The translations under genes were made by a program, and so were the position numbers. A DNA stretch of 64,000 nucleotides from Streptomyces sp. MUM 2J (GTDB lineage: Bacteria; Actinomycetota; Actinomycetes; Streptomycetales; Streptomycetaceae): positions 38,400 to 102,399 of the forward strand of contig NZ_JADWYM010000026.1 of the NCBI RefSeq assembly GCF_022414535.1, in the 5' to 3' direction. Below, piece by piece: positions 32,277 to 40,928 of the stretch. Each line of letters starts with the position of its first letter. Position 1 is the first letter of the stretch. A model generated the notes under the pieces. The model was given only the letters and a program-made list of their open reading frames with translations, searched no databases and was not told the origin of the DNA.

Positions 32277-33901
32277 CGTCGTTCACGCGGAGTGGCGCCG
32301 TACCGCGGTGATCCGGCTCCCTCGCCGACCGGTCGGGATGCCACCCCTGCCGCCCCGCCCGCCCCGACCGGCTCCGTCCCCGCCCCTGCCCGGCCGTCAC
32401 CCGGAGCGCGCCGACGGGCCCCCTCGGCCGATGCCGCCCCCCGGCCCGCCTACGGCGCCCTGGGGCACCCACCCGGAAGACGCCCCTCCGCGTCGTCGAC
32501 GCACCTCCGCCCCACGGCTGCAGCGGCAAGCGCTGCCCGAAGCGGATGAAATGGATCAAGCAGATCAAGCAGATCAAGCAGATCAAGCAGATCGAGCGGG
32601 TCGAGCAGATCGAGCAGATCAAGTGGGTCAAGCAGGCCAGGCGGATCACGAGCGGTGGAGGTGCTGGGGGAAGCCACGGCAGCGGGGGAGGAGGAACGCA
32701 GACGCGGCCGCCGGATGCACGATCCTCCACGCGGCCGGAACCTCGACGCCACGTCGGCTCCGCCTCCGTGACGGGGTGGGGAGGCGATGCCGGATTCCCG
32801 TGCGCGGATCGGTGACGATCCGTTACTCAAAAGGGGGCCGCGGGGTGTCGGAAGAGGATCAACAGGTTCATCCGCATCGTCGAGAAGCGGCTCCAGGAGA
32901 TCAGGGTGAAGTGCGACTTCCAGGACCCCTCGCATTCCGGGAGAAGTTCCGGATGCAGGCCCGGGCGGAAATTCACCGGACATATTCCGGAACACCGCCC
33001 CCTTTCTGCGGAAGTACGGCGCGCGAGTCGCCCTTCGACCCGTCAACTCCCGGACGGACACCGGGATTCCGTGCACCCGACCCCTCCACGATGCCGCCCC
33101 GTGGCCGTCCCGGGCCGACGGCACGCACCACCGCGCCCCGCCTCGACCACCCCGGCCGCGGTCGTCGACGCACGCACCGGGACCTACCCGTGCCTTCGTC
33201 GGAACGGCAGGGCCTCTTCATCGTGAGCACCCCGGGCGGGACCGGGTCGACGTCACGGAGGCGACCATCGGACTCAACCGTCGCAGGAGGGCCGGCCACC
33301 AGGGCCCCGCCACACACCCGTCCCCGACGGCGCGCTCCTGCGAGGCCGCGCTCGAGATCTCCAGCCCAACGGCCCGGTGGAGGGGGCCGGGTCACGGCTC
33401 GCGCCCACCCGTCCCGGCTTCCGGCAGGACCGCATGCCCCCTGTCGCCGCCGAGGTTCGGGCCGCGTGAACCTGACCGGGACACGGCCTGGGGCGGCGCG
33501 GGCCCCTCGACGCCCGGGACCTGCGCCGTTCGGTGGCCCGGTCGCCGGGCGACGTCGTGGCCACCGACGCCTGGACGGGCCGCGTCGCCTGCCGGAGTGC
33601 TGCCGGTGTGACAGGGGGTTGTTCACCGGCTCGGGCGCCCGGCACGGCTCCGGTCCTCCGCCACGGGTGGCGCCGCGCCCGCACCGGCGTGCGACGGCCG
33701 CGTACCGCGGTCGTCCGATGGCGCGTGCAGAGCGACCGGGGCCCGTGGGGTCAGGCCCTCGTCGCTTCCTGCTGCCGGGTCTACGTGATCAACCCCGGCA
33801 GGACCGCACGGTCGCACCACGGCGAACTCCATGCCGCCTGACGTTCAACCTGACGTTCAACGCCATGGGGTGTCCGACACCAGACGGTGGCTTCCCGGGA
33901 T
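32277..33901. other. Gene-poor region (1.6 kb) with a 9-bp tandem repeat
   Basis: I find no gene that I can support in 1.6 kb, although open frames exist in most phases. Their products are Arg/Pro/Gly-rich with no recognised domain and no good ribosome site. The segment contains the nine-unit repeat at 32554-32634. It is followed by a stretch near 32850-32940 whose translation (GSTGSSASSRSGSRRSG and, in another frame, RIVEKRLQEIRVKCDFQD) looks faintly protein-like but cannot be assigned. It lies between two identical tRNA-Val genes. It may be a decayed remnant of an insertion. Confidence 0.4.
32554..32634. repeat. Nine-unit 9-bp tandem repeat (GATCAAGCA)
   Basis: Units of 9 bp start at 32554. 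The first four are identical GATCAAGCA. The next five vary at positions 1, 5 and 8-9 (for example GATCGAGCA and GGTCAAGCA). The array is 81 bp and ends at 32634. In forward frames it would encode repeated QADQAD or IKQIKQ, but no supported gene covers it. Confidence 0.85.
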
Positions 33902-34720
33902 TCAGGGCGCGGGCCGTCCGCCGCCGGGCTGGAGTCCCGCCAGCATCTGTTCGAGCGCGGCCTGGTCCGGTCCCACCCACGGCGGGGCCCCGGCCGCCGA
34001 ACCCAGTCTGTCGATCAACGTCCCCGTGATCCCGACGGCCGGCGGCAGATGTGCGGAGAGGACGAACTCCGGCTCCCTCTCCCGTATCGGCTGGAAGGTG
34101 CCGAGGAACTTCTCGGCATCCACGTTCTGCGTCCACGGGCTGTCCACCGCTGCCCACAGCAGCTGGGCGGCCCGCAGATCCTCCTCGCCGACGGTACCGA
34201 CGTCATCGGCCTGTGCCAGCTCGGCGTTGAGCATCGGCCCACCGAAGCAGTCGGAGCTGAAGCAGGCCCCCGTCCGGTCGTCGAAGAAGCCGACCGTGCT
34301 CGGGCTGTCGTACAGGGGCGGCCTGAACGCCGTGAGGGTGCGGTCGCCGACGTCCATGGTCTGTCCCGGGTTGATCAGATGGAGGCGGTCGAGGGGCAGC
34401 GGCCGCTCACAGGACATCAGTCCCACGGACAGGAACGTGGTCACCACACGAGCCTCGGGCGCCGCGTCCAGCAGATCGAAGATTCCACCCGTGTGATCCC
34501 GGTCGGGGTGGGTGAGCCAGATCCATCGCACATCAGCGGGATCGAGAACGGAACCGACCACCTCCAGGAAGTTCCGGTCGGGGAGCCCGAGCCCGGTGTC
34601 GACGACAACGGGCTGGGAGGCGAACAGCACAAAGGCGTTCACCGGAAGGTGACCGATTCCCGGCACCTCAAGGCTGTCACTGAGAACGCTGATGTCCGAG
34701 CGGACCTTGTGAGTCGGCAT
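33902..34720 (-). CDS. MBL-fold metallo-hydrolase
   Basis: 272 residues of the metallo-beta-lactamase fold. The metal motif is LTHPDRDHTGG (His71, Asp73, Asp75, His76), a variant of HXHXDH. The DTG strand precedes it (VVVDTGLGLPDRN), and the second half has FFDDRTGACFSSDCFGG and the final LSAHLPPAVG. It starts with ATG 34720 after an ideal GGAGAAGCGAC site. The fold resembles flavodiiron-protein-like or lactonase-like MBL enzymes; substrate unknown. It is the only well-supported gene in the segment between the first tRNA-Val and the large membrane protein. Confidence 0.87.
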   Translation of the reverse strand: MPTHKVRSDISVLSDSLEVPGIGHLPVNAFVLFASQPVVVDTGLGLPDRNFLEVVGSVLDPADVRWIWLTHPDRDHTGGIFDLLDAAPEARVVTTFLSVGLMSCERPLPLDRLHLINPGQTMDVGDRTLTAFRPPLYDSPSTVGFFDDRTGACFSSDCFGGPMLNAELAQADDVGTVGEEDLRAAQLLWAAVDSPWTQNVDAEKFLGTFQPIREREPEFVLSAHLPPAVGITGTLIDRLGSAAGAPPWVGPDQAALEQMLAGLQPGGGRPAP

Positions 34721-34955
34721 GTCGCTTCTCCGCGCCCCCGGGGATGGTGATCGCGCCGTGCCTGCACATTCCATCGTCGCCGCTTCTCCTGGGGGCCGCA
34801 TCCGCTACGGCACCGGGGCAGGCGCTGCGGAGGCAGGTGGTTCACGAGCGGACCCGAGCACGGCTTCGAACGGACCCTGAAGGACGCCTGCCCCACACGT
34901 CCGGGAGCTCCACGTGCCTGCGCCCGGTGAGCCGGGCCACCGAAGGGGAGGATCC

Positions 34956-37346
34956 CTAGTCCATCCTCCCCAGCACCTCCCGCACCCGCCGCACGTCCCG
35001 CAGGCGTCGTTCGTACGTCGCCCCGACCGCGAGCAGCAGCAGCCCGGCGAGGGCCGGAGGCACCCAGCGCGGGAGGGCGCCGACGACCTGCACCAGATAC
35101 GGGGCGAGTTCGTGCAGTGCGTCCAGGACGAGCACGGTGCCGCCCAGGGCGAGCGGTGCCCGCAGCCGGTGGCGGGCGCCCAGCAGCGTGACCGCCAGCG
35201 CCGCCGCCCCCAGCAGCAGGGGGCGCAGCCAGTGCGGGTCCGCCCACGCGGCGGCCAGGCTCGGCAGGAACGCCACGGCGAGGCCCGGGCCGTACGCCGT
35301 CCAGGACGAGGTCCCCGGATCGCGGCGTCGGCGCAGGACCCCGACGGCGAGGGCCGGGACGGCCGCCGGCAGCGTGTACGCCTCCGGCGTCGTCACGTCC
35401 CAGGCGACCAGGCGCACCCAGGCGGCCAGGACGAACAGGGAGGCCGCGGCAGGGCCGAGCGAGCGGCGGTCGGGGCGGACCGCCGTCGCGGAGACGATCA
35501 CCGCGCAGAGCGTCAGCACCAGCGACAGCGTCGACGGGTGCGGCGCCGCGAGCCCGACCGCAAGGAGCCCGGCCACGGCGCCGGTCACCTCGACCGGCAC
35601 CCGGGTCCCCGCCTGTGTGGTCCGCGCCGCGAACAGCGCCGCGACGGCCGGCACCACCAGGACGAGCAGTGCGGTGGTCTGCGGTGCCCAGCCCGCCGCG
35701 GCACCCGTCGCGCACGCCAGACCGGTGCCGCCGGTGAGGGCGGCCGGCGCGGTGACGGGGGACAGAGCCGGTCTCCAGGACGCCGCCGCGAAGAACACGG
35801 TGACACAGGCCAGCACGGCCAGGGTCGCGGGCCGCGACGCCAGGGAACCGAGGACGAGGGGCACGGACGTGACCACCGCCAGCACGACGACGGCCACCGC
35901 CGTGCCGCCCGGCGCCTCCCCGGGCGACGGCCGCACCGCCGCCGCTGCCGCCAGCAGCCCCGCCGTCACCGCACCCAGCACCGCGAGGCCCGCCGTGTGG
36001 GGAACATCCAGCACCGGGGGAAGGACCAGCACCGATGCCCAGCCCAGAACCAGCGCACCGGTGACCGTCCGGGGCCGCGCCACGGTGCCGCGTCCCGCGC
36101 ACAGCAGCACCGCGGCGACGGCTGCCGGCACCAGCGGAACCGTCTGCGCGTACGGAGGCCAGTCCAGACCGGCCGTCGCGGTCTCCCGCGCACCGTCCGG
36201 CGCGCCGGACCAGATCCGCGGCACCCACCCGGCCGGGCCCAGCAGGGCGACCCCCACGAGGGGCACCGCGCTCAGCACGGCGAGACCCTGCACGGCCCCC
36301 GAGGCCACGGCCGCGCCGCGTCGCAGCGGCTCCGGCACGCGGCCCGGACGCACCGCAGCCGGCAGGGCGATGCCGCAGGCGAGGTACACCGGGACCGTCC
36401 ACACCCCGGGCAGCGCCGACCGTGCCGTGCCGCCGGCCGCGGCGACCGTGAGCAGCCCGGCGACGACCGCGAGTCCGACCCCGTGCTCCTCGGACACCAC
36501 CCGCCGGGACGCCACGAGCGCGATCCCGGCGGCCAGGAGGAGGAGCGCCGCCGCGCGGGCGGCGGCGCCCGGACCCGGGGCCGTCCAGGACAGCCAGGCC
36601 GCCGTCAGGGCGCCCCCGGCCCCCAGGCCGCACACCCCCAGGGCGGCCGTCACGCGTACGGCGGGTACGGACGCCCGCAGCGCCGCGGCCGTGTCGGCCC
36701 CGGCCGTCACCAGCGCCGCCGCCGCGAGGCCGTACACCCCCGCGTCCGCCGCCACCGCCCACAGCAGCAGCGGCAGTTGCGCGGCACCCAACGCGGCCGG
36801 CAGCGGCAGCCGCAGCCCGCCGGCCGGCGGTAGCAGACCGTACGCCGCCCAGCCGGCCGCCAGCACGACCGCCGCGACCGCCGCATACGCGGCGCCGCCC
36901 GCCTGCGCGAAGGCGACCCGGTGCAGCGCGTACGCGTCGAGCACCGTCAGCGCCAGCCCCAGACCCGCCACCGCCTCGGCGGTCGACCCCAGCCCCCGCG
37001 ACCGCAGCGGCACCGGTGCGGCCAGTACCGCGGCCGTGACCCCGCCCAGCGCGAGGGACCGCCCGACGATGCCCAGGCTGCCCCAGCCGACCACGGTGAA
37101 GGCGATCGCCGCGACCGTCAGCAGGACACCGCCCAGCAGGAGCAGCACGTTCTGCACGCGTGGCACGGCGGCCTCGGGACCCGGCGGGGCCGGCACGGGC
37201 GGGTGGCCGGGCGTCGGCGGGACCGCCCGCAGCACTCCGAGCAGCCAGGCCCGCCGTGCCAGCAACCGGGCCCGGCGGGCGTCGAGTTGCAAGAGCTCGG
37301 CGTCGATGAGCCGCAGCTCCTCGGCCGGCGGCGGAAGGTGGGTCAT
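34956..37346 (-). CDS. Very large polytopic membrane protein (about 796 residues)
   Basis: About 796 residues composed almost entirely of hydrophobic Ala/Leu/Val-rich helices, more than 20 by eye, in long runs separated by short Arg/Pro/Gly loops. The N-terminus (AEELRLIDAELLQLDARRAR) is a short charged coiled-coil-like stretch, and the C-terminus ends in a basic amphipathic tail. No transporter motif is visible. Possible relatives are the DUF2339/SCO7322-type proteins of streptomycetes, which I mention only on overall layout. The start is ATG 37346. It is monocistronic and convergent to none of its neighbours. Confidence 0.75.
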   Translation of the reverse strand: MTHLPPPAEELRLIDAELLQLDARRARLLARRAWLLGVLRAVPPTPGHPPVPAPPGPEAAVPRVQNVLLLLGGVLLTVAAIAFTVVGWGSLGIVGRSLALGGVTAAVLAAPVPLRSRGLGSTAEAVAGLGLALTVLDAYALHRVAFAQAGGAAYAAVAAVVLAAGWAAYGLLPPAGGLRLPLPAALGAAQLPLLLWAVAADAGVYGLAAAALVTAGADTAAALRASVPAVRVTAALGVCGLGAGGALTAAWLSWTAPGPGAAARAAALLLLAAGIALVASRRVVSEEHGVGLAVVAGLLTVAAAGGTARSALPGVWTVPVYLACGIALPAAVRPGRVPEPLRRGAAVASGAVQGLAVLSAVPLVGVALLGPAGWVPRIWSGAPDGARETATAGLDWPPYAQTVPLVPAAVAAVLLCAGRGTVARPRTVTGALVLGWASVLVLPPVLDVPHTAGLAVLGAVTAGLLAAAAAVRPSPGEAPGGTAVAVVVLAVVTSVPLVLGSLASRPATLAVLACVTVFFAAASWRPALSPVTAPAALTGGTGLACATGAAAGWAPQTTALLVLVVPAVAALFAARTTQAGTRVPVEVTGAVAGLLAVGLAAPHPSTLSLVLTLCAVIVSATAVRPDRRSLGPAAASLFVLAAWVRLVAWDVTTPEAYTLPAAVPALAVGVLRRRRDPGTSSWTAYGPGLAVAFLPSLAAAWADPHWLRPLLLGAAALAVTLLGARHRLRAPLALGGTVLVLDALHELAPYLVQVVGALPRWVPPALAGLLLLAVGATYERRLRDVRRVREVLGRMD

Positions 37347-37457
37347 GCCGGGCAAGTGTGGTCCCCATCACGCCGTACGGCATGAGTGCGGATACTCAGA
37401 ACGTACTCATGTCCCCGGGTCCGCGGCGGCGGGCGGAAGCGCGGGCAGACTCTCCCC

Positions 37458-37904
37458 ATGGACTGGACCCACTACCGCTTCCGCAGCCTCTGGTCCCTTC
37501 CGGGCCCGCCCGACGTCGTCTACGCCGTCCTGGAACGGGCCGAGGACTACCCCCTCTGGTGGCGCCAGGTGCGCGAGGTGACCCCGCTCGACGACACCAC
37601 CGGCGCGATCACCGTCCGCTCGCTGCTGCCCTACACCGTGACCTTCACCGCGCGGCAGGTGCGCCGCGATCCGGCGGCAGGGGTGCTGGAGGTGGCGATG
37701 TCCGGCGACCTCGACGGCTGGGCACGCTGGACGGTCGCCGCCGGCCGCGGCGGCACACTCGCCCGCTACGAGCAGGAGGTCGTCGTGCACAAGCCGCTGC
37801 TCAGACGGCTGGCGGTGCCGGGGCGGCCGTTCTTCCGCCTCAACCACCGGCTGATGATGCGCTCGGGGCGGCGTGGTCTGCTGGCCCGTCTGCGAGCGGT
37901 TTGA
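37458..37904 (+). CDS. SRPBCC (START-like) family protein
   Basis: 148 residues. The pattern of the SRPBCC/polyketide-cyclase fold is clear: PPDVVYAVLERAEDYPLWWRQV near the start (the helix-grip opening), then alternating strands (AITVRSLLPYTVTFTARQV, LEVAMSGDLDGWARWTV, TLARYEQEVVVHKPL) and a long C-terminal helix (RPFFRLNHRLMMRSGRRGLL). The fold binds lipids or hydrophobic ligands. No enzyme role can be assigned. It is divergent from the large membrane protein and lies just before the second tRNA-Val(CAC). Confidence 0.82.
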   Translation: MDWTHYRFRSLWSLPGPPDVVYAVLERAEDYPLWWRQVREVTPLDDTTGAITVRSLLPYTVTFTARQVRRDPAAGVLEVAMSGDLDGWARWTVAAGRGGTLARYEQEVVVHKPLLRRLAVPGRPFFRLNHRLMMRSGRRGLLARLRAV

Positions 37905-37943
37905 ACGAAGGCCGCGGGGACCTGTATTGTTCAGTGCGTTCCC

Positions 37944-38014
37944 GGGCGATTAGCTCAGTGGGAGAGCGCTTCGTTCACACCGAAGAGGTCACTGGTTCGA
38001 ACCCAGTATCGCCC
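37944..38014 (+). tRNA. tRNA-Val(CAC), second copy
   Basis: 71 nt, identical base for base to the gene at 32161-32231 (anticodon CAC). A strong terminator follows 11 bases later. Confidence 0.95.
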
Positions 38015-38025
38015 ACCACCGGGAG

Positions 38026-38055
38026 AACCGGTCCGCCGCAGCGGACCGGTTTTTT
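38026..38055 (+). terminator. Intrinsic terminator of tRNA-Val(CAC) copy 2
   Basis: Classic rho-independent signal: stem AACCGGTCCGC (38026-38036) with GCGGACCGGTT (38041-38051), loop CGCA, then T-tract TTTTTT to 38055. It is one of the few T-tract terminators in this window. Confidence 0.9.
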
Positions 38056-38084
38056 CATGCCGTTCACCCCGCCGCACCGCCTCC

Positions 38085-38810
38085 TCATGCCGCCGTCGGG
38101 ATGTCCGGACGCAGCGGCCAGGCCGGATCCACCGACTCCTCCACGCCGCTGCGCGCGAACCACGCCTGCAACCCCCGCGCCTGCGCCGCGTGCCAGGTCG
38201 CCTGGAGGGTGTGCAGCTGGGCGGGGGAGAGGCGCTCCAGCCGGGAGGCGAAGCGGCGGCCCACGGCCCGTACGACCTCCAGCGCGGCCTGCGCGTCCGC
38301 CGCCGCGTCGTGCGCCTCGTCGAGCGTGACGCCGTAGTGCGCGCACAGGTCGGTCAGGGTGCGGCGGCCCTTGCGGTAGCGGTCCAGGTGCTTGTCCATC
38401 ACCCGGGGGTCCAGCACGAGCAGCGGCACCGACTCGAACCAGCGGCCCAGCGGCGACGCGCGGTGCCGGCGCAGCTCGCGGTCGAGCAGGGTCAGGTCGA
38501 ACGGCGCGTTCATCACCACCAGTGGGCGGCGCGCCATGGCCTGTTCGGCCAACTGCTCGGCTATCTCGTGCATCACCGGCGCCGGCCAGCGACCGTTGCG
38601 CTGCAGATGATCCTCCGTCAGCCCGTGCACCGCCGTCGCCGCCCCGGGCACCGGCACCCCCGGGTTCACCAGCCAGCGGCTCACCCGCGGCCGGTAGCCC
38701 GGACCGTCCTGGACGACGAGGGCGGCCGACACGATCCGGTCGGTCTCGACGTCCACGCCCGTGGTCTCCGTGTCGAACGCGGCCAGAGGCCCCTCGTACC
38801 AGCACGTCAT
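38085..38810 (-). CDS. DnaQ-like (DEDDh) 3'-5' exonuclease
   Basis: A 241-residue exonuclease of the DnaQ/epsilon type. Motif Exo I is AFDTETTGVD (Asp13, Glu15), Exo II lies in NAPFDLTLLD, and Exo III is HDAAADAQAAL with the DEDDh His and Asp. A long helical C-terminus follows (SPAQLHTLQATWHAAQARGLQAWF). It probably trims 3' ends of DNA or RNA, independent of the replicative polymerase. It is divergent from the DUF4365 gene with a 169-bp gap, so the two may share a control region. Confidence 0.9.
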   Translation of the reverse strand: MTCWYEGPLAAFDTETTGVDVETDRIVSAALVVQDGPGYRPRVSRWLVNPGVPVPGAATAVHGLTEDHLQRNGRWPAPVMHEIAEQLAEQAMARRPLVVMNAPFDLTLLDRELRRHRASPLGRWFESVPLLVLDPRVMDKHLDRYRKGRRTLTDLCAHYGVTLDEAHDAAADAQAALEVVRAVGRRFASRLERLSPAQLHTLQATWHAAQARGLQAWFARSGVEESVDPAWPLRPDIPTAA

Positions 38811-38979
38811 CTTCGGACAACCCCTCGTTCACCTTCGGCAGTTGACATACCGTCCGCTGCCCCGTTCGGTGATACCCGGGCTGTTTGCGCCGTACGCCGG
38901 CAGGACACAACAGGAGTACGGGTCTTTGCAGTTCAGCGGCCCGCAGTTGGGTAAGTCCTGGCGTGGAAGGCTGTTGGAC

Positions 38980-39546
38980 ATGGCGATAGCGCAGCCCGAG
39001 CGGGGCGGGCTGCTGCCCGACCGCACGGGTCCCCACCGCGGCACACTCGCCACCACCGCCTGCATGGAGACACTGCAGGTGGGCTATCTGCACGCCGTCG
39101 CGGCGGCGGCGGGATGCTCGCTGTCGCAGCCCTTCCCCGACAACGGCATCGACTGGCACGTCAGCCACAGCGCCCCCGGCCACACCGTCGACGACGAGGT
39201 GACGGTCAAGGTGCAGCTGAAGGCCACCTACCAGGTCGCCCCCGACCCGCCGGGCCGGTTCTTCTCCTTCACCCTCGACAACGACCATCTGCGCAAGCTC
39301 GCCCGCACGCCCGTGTCCGTGCACAAGATCCTCGTGGTCATGCTGGTGCCCCGGTCCCGGGACGACTGGCTTCGCGCCAGCCACGACCGCCTCGACCTGC
39401 GGCACTGCTGCTACTGGGTCAACCTCGCCGGGCAGCCGGTCACCGGCCGGCACCGCACCACCGTGCGGATCCCGACCTCGCGGATCTTCGACGACCGCGC
39501 GCTGTGCGAGATCATGACCCGCGTCGGGACGGGAGGCAGGCCATGA
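38980..39546 (+). CDS. DUF4365 protein, PD-(D/E)XK-nuclease-like
   Basis: 188 residues. The order of elements fits DUF4365: an N-terminal helix (TLATTACMETLQVGYLHAVAAAAG), then the strand NGIDWHVSH with Asp58, a gap, and the strand VTVKVQLKAT with Gln79-Leu80-Lys81. D...QXK is a PD-(D/E)XK variant seen in this family. The second half is strand-rich and includes a conserved YWVNL. A nuclease-like role is likely but the DNA or RNA target is unknown. Ribosome site GGAAGG precedes ATG 38980. The next gene overlaps by 4 bp (ATGA). Confidence 0.8.
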   Translation: MAIAQPERGGLLPDRTGPHRGTLATTACMETLQVGYLHAVAAAAGCSLSQPFPDNGIDWHVSHSAPGHTVDDEVTVKVQLKATYQVAPDPPGRFFSFTLDNDHLRKLARTPVSVHKILVVMLVPRSRDDWLRASHDRLDLRHCCYWVNLAGQPVTGRHRTTVRIPTSRIFDDRALCEIMTRVGTGGRP

Positions 39547-40823
39547 CCCACCATCCCCGCCACGAGCCCCCGCAGCCGGCCGGCCGGGCCGGCGGCCACT
39601 CCGCCGGCGGCGACCCGTCCGCCGGACGGCGGCCGCTCCCGGAGCCCGCCGACGTGGACCCGGCCGTCCTCGGCGCCCTGCTGCTGCGGCACGGCTGGCG
39701 GCGGCGCGGCGGCGCCCCGGGACGTTACGGCCGCTGGACCCCGCCCGGCCCCGACACCGGCACCAGTCTGCTGGTGCCCGAGAACCCCGAGAACCCCGAG
39801 AACCCCGAGAACCCCGAGAACGGGGCCTTCCCCGACAGCGAGGACCTGCTCGGCGAGGCCCTCCAGGCCCTTGCCCGCAGCACCGCGCCCGGTGCCCGCG
39901 AGGTGCTGCTCTCGCTCGCCGTGCCCAGCGACGAGGTCCGCTGGTGGCGGGACGTACCCGGCGGGCAGGCGGGCGTCACCGCGTGGACCGTCGAGGAGCA
40001 GCTGCGGACCGCCGCACGCCGGATGCTCCTCGCGGGCGCCCTCGCCACCCGCGCCCGCGCCGGCTACCACGGCGCCCGGCACCGCAGGGCCGCCGCCGCG
40101 CTGCTGGAGACCGTGCTGGTGGCCGCCGCGGACGGCGGGGCCCACCTGGCCGCCTTCCTTCCCGTCGGCACCGCCCGCCCGCTCGCCGTCCGCCTCCACC
40201 AGGCCCTGCACGCCGCCCGCGAGGCCGTGGACTACCGGCGGGCCACCGGTGGCATGGACGCCTTCGACGCCGCGGTCGAGGCCGGTGTCAGCCGTGAGCT
40301 CACCGAGGCACTGATCGCCCTGGTGCGCGGCACCGAGGGCGCCCGGGTCGGCATCGCCTGGGCGCCGGCCGCCGGTGTCCCCGATGACGGCGCGGCGAGC
40401 ACCGAGCCCGTCGAGTTCTCGCCCGGCGACCTGCCCGTGCTCCGCGAGGCCGGCACCCGCTACCTGTCCGCCGAGCCGTCGGTGCCGGTGCGGATCACCG
40501 GCACCGTGGTGCGGATGCGCCGCTCCCAGCCGCGCGGCGAGGGTTCCGTGCGGCTGCACGTCATCGCCGGGGCCGACGTCCCGCACGTCCGGCTCACCCT
40601 CGGCGAGGAGGACTACCGCGTCGCCGGCCACGCCCACCTGGTCGGGCTGCCGGTGCGGGTGCACGGGCGGCTGGAGAGCCGGGGCGGCTTCCGCCGCCTC
40701 ACCGCCGCCGGTGGTGTCGTCCCCGTGCAGGTCGAGGAGGCGGAGCGGGACCGGTTGTTGAAGGAGCTCCAGGAGAACCTGGACTTCTTCGAGGAGGCGT
40801 GCGGAGGAGACGGCACGGCCTGA
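39543..40823 (+). CDS. Uncharacterised protein with ENP repeats and an OB-like C-terminal domain
   Basis: 426 residues, translationally coupled to the DUF4365 gene through ATGA. The N-terminal 90 residues are disordered, with the repeat PENPENPENPENPEN. The middle (about 100-270) is alpha-helical and Ala/Arg-rich with no recognised family. The last 130 residues have a beta pattern (VPVRITGTVVRM, VRLHVIAGADVPHVRLTL, VRVHGRLESRGGFRRLTAAGGV), which resembles an OB-fold or another nucleic-acid-binding barrel. No catalytic motif is visible. Pairing with a nuclease-like gene suggests a partner or specificity subunit. Confidence 0.75.
   Translation: MTHHPRHEPPQPAGRAGGHSAGGDPSAGRRPLPEPADVDPAVLGALLLRHGWRRRGGAPGRYGRWTPPGPDTGTSLLVPENPENPENPENPENGAFPDSEDLLGEALQALARSTAPGAREVLLSLAVPSDEVRWWRDVPGGQAGVTAWTVEEQLRTAARRMLLAGALATRARAGYHGARHRRAAAALLETVLVAAADGGAHLAAFLPVGTARPLAVRLHQALHAAREAVDYRRATGGMDAFDAAVEAGVSRELTEALIALVRGTEGARVGIAWAPAAGVPDDGAASTEPVEFSPGDLPVLREAGTRYLSAEPSVPVRITGTVVRMRRSQPRGEGSVRLHVIAGADVPHVRLTLGEEDYRVAGHAHLVGLPVRVHGRLESRGGFRRLTAAGGVVPVQVEEAERDRLLKELQENLDFFEEACGGDGTA
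39780..39821 (+). repeat. 9-bp tandem repeat (GAGAACCCC) encoding ENP repeats
   Basis: Units GAGAACCCC begin at 39780 and repeat four times without error, then a partial unit GAGAAC ends at 39821. Its perfect sequence suggests recent slippage expansion. As a multiple of three it keeps the frame open. Confidence 0.85.
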
Positions 40824-40928
40824 CCTCCGATACTCGTTTAGCGGAGGGCCGCCCCGGGTCGGTACGATCCGTACCCATGCGTGCGCTCCGGTATGGCGCC
40901 GCACCCCGCCTTCAGTCAGGAGAGACCG

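Noticed and set aside
32554..32634. Possible CRISPR array
   Set aside because: The unit is 9 bp in direct tandem with no spacers, so it is a micro-repeat, not a CRISPR.
32973..33626. Minus-strand 217-codon gene
   Set aside because: Composition is Arg/Pro/Gly without hydrophobic core or motifs, like the other shadows in this region.
32308..34029. A 573-codon plus-strand gene over the gene-poor region
   Set aside because: The translation is Arg/Pro/Ser-rich without any domain, has no ribosome site, and its end overlaps the well-supported MBL-fold gene on the other strand.
35137..37581. A long plus-strand Ala/Thr/Arg-rich frame opposite the large membrane protein
   Set aside because: It mirrors the hydrophobic codons of the real minus-strand gene and shows no domain.
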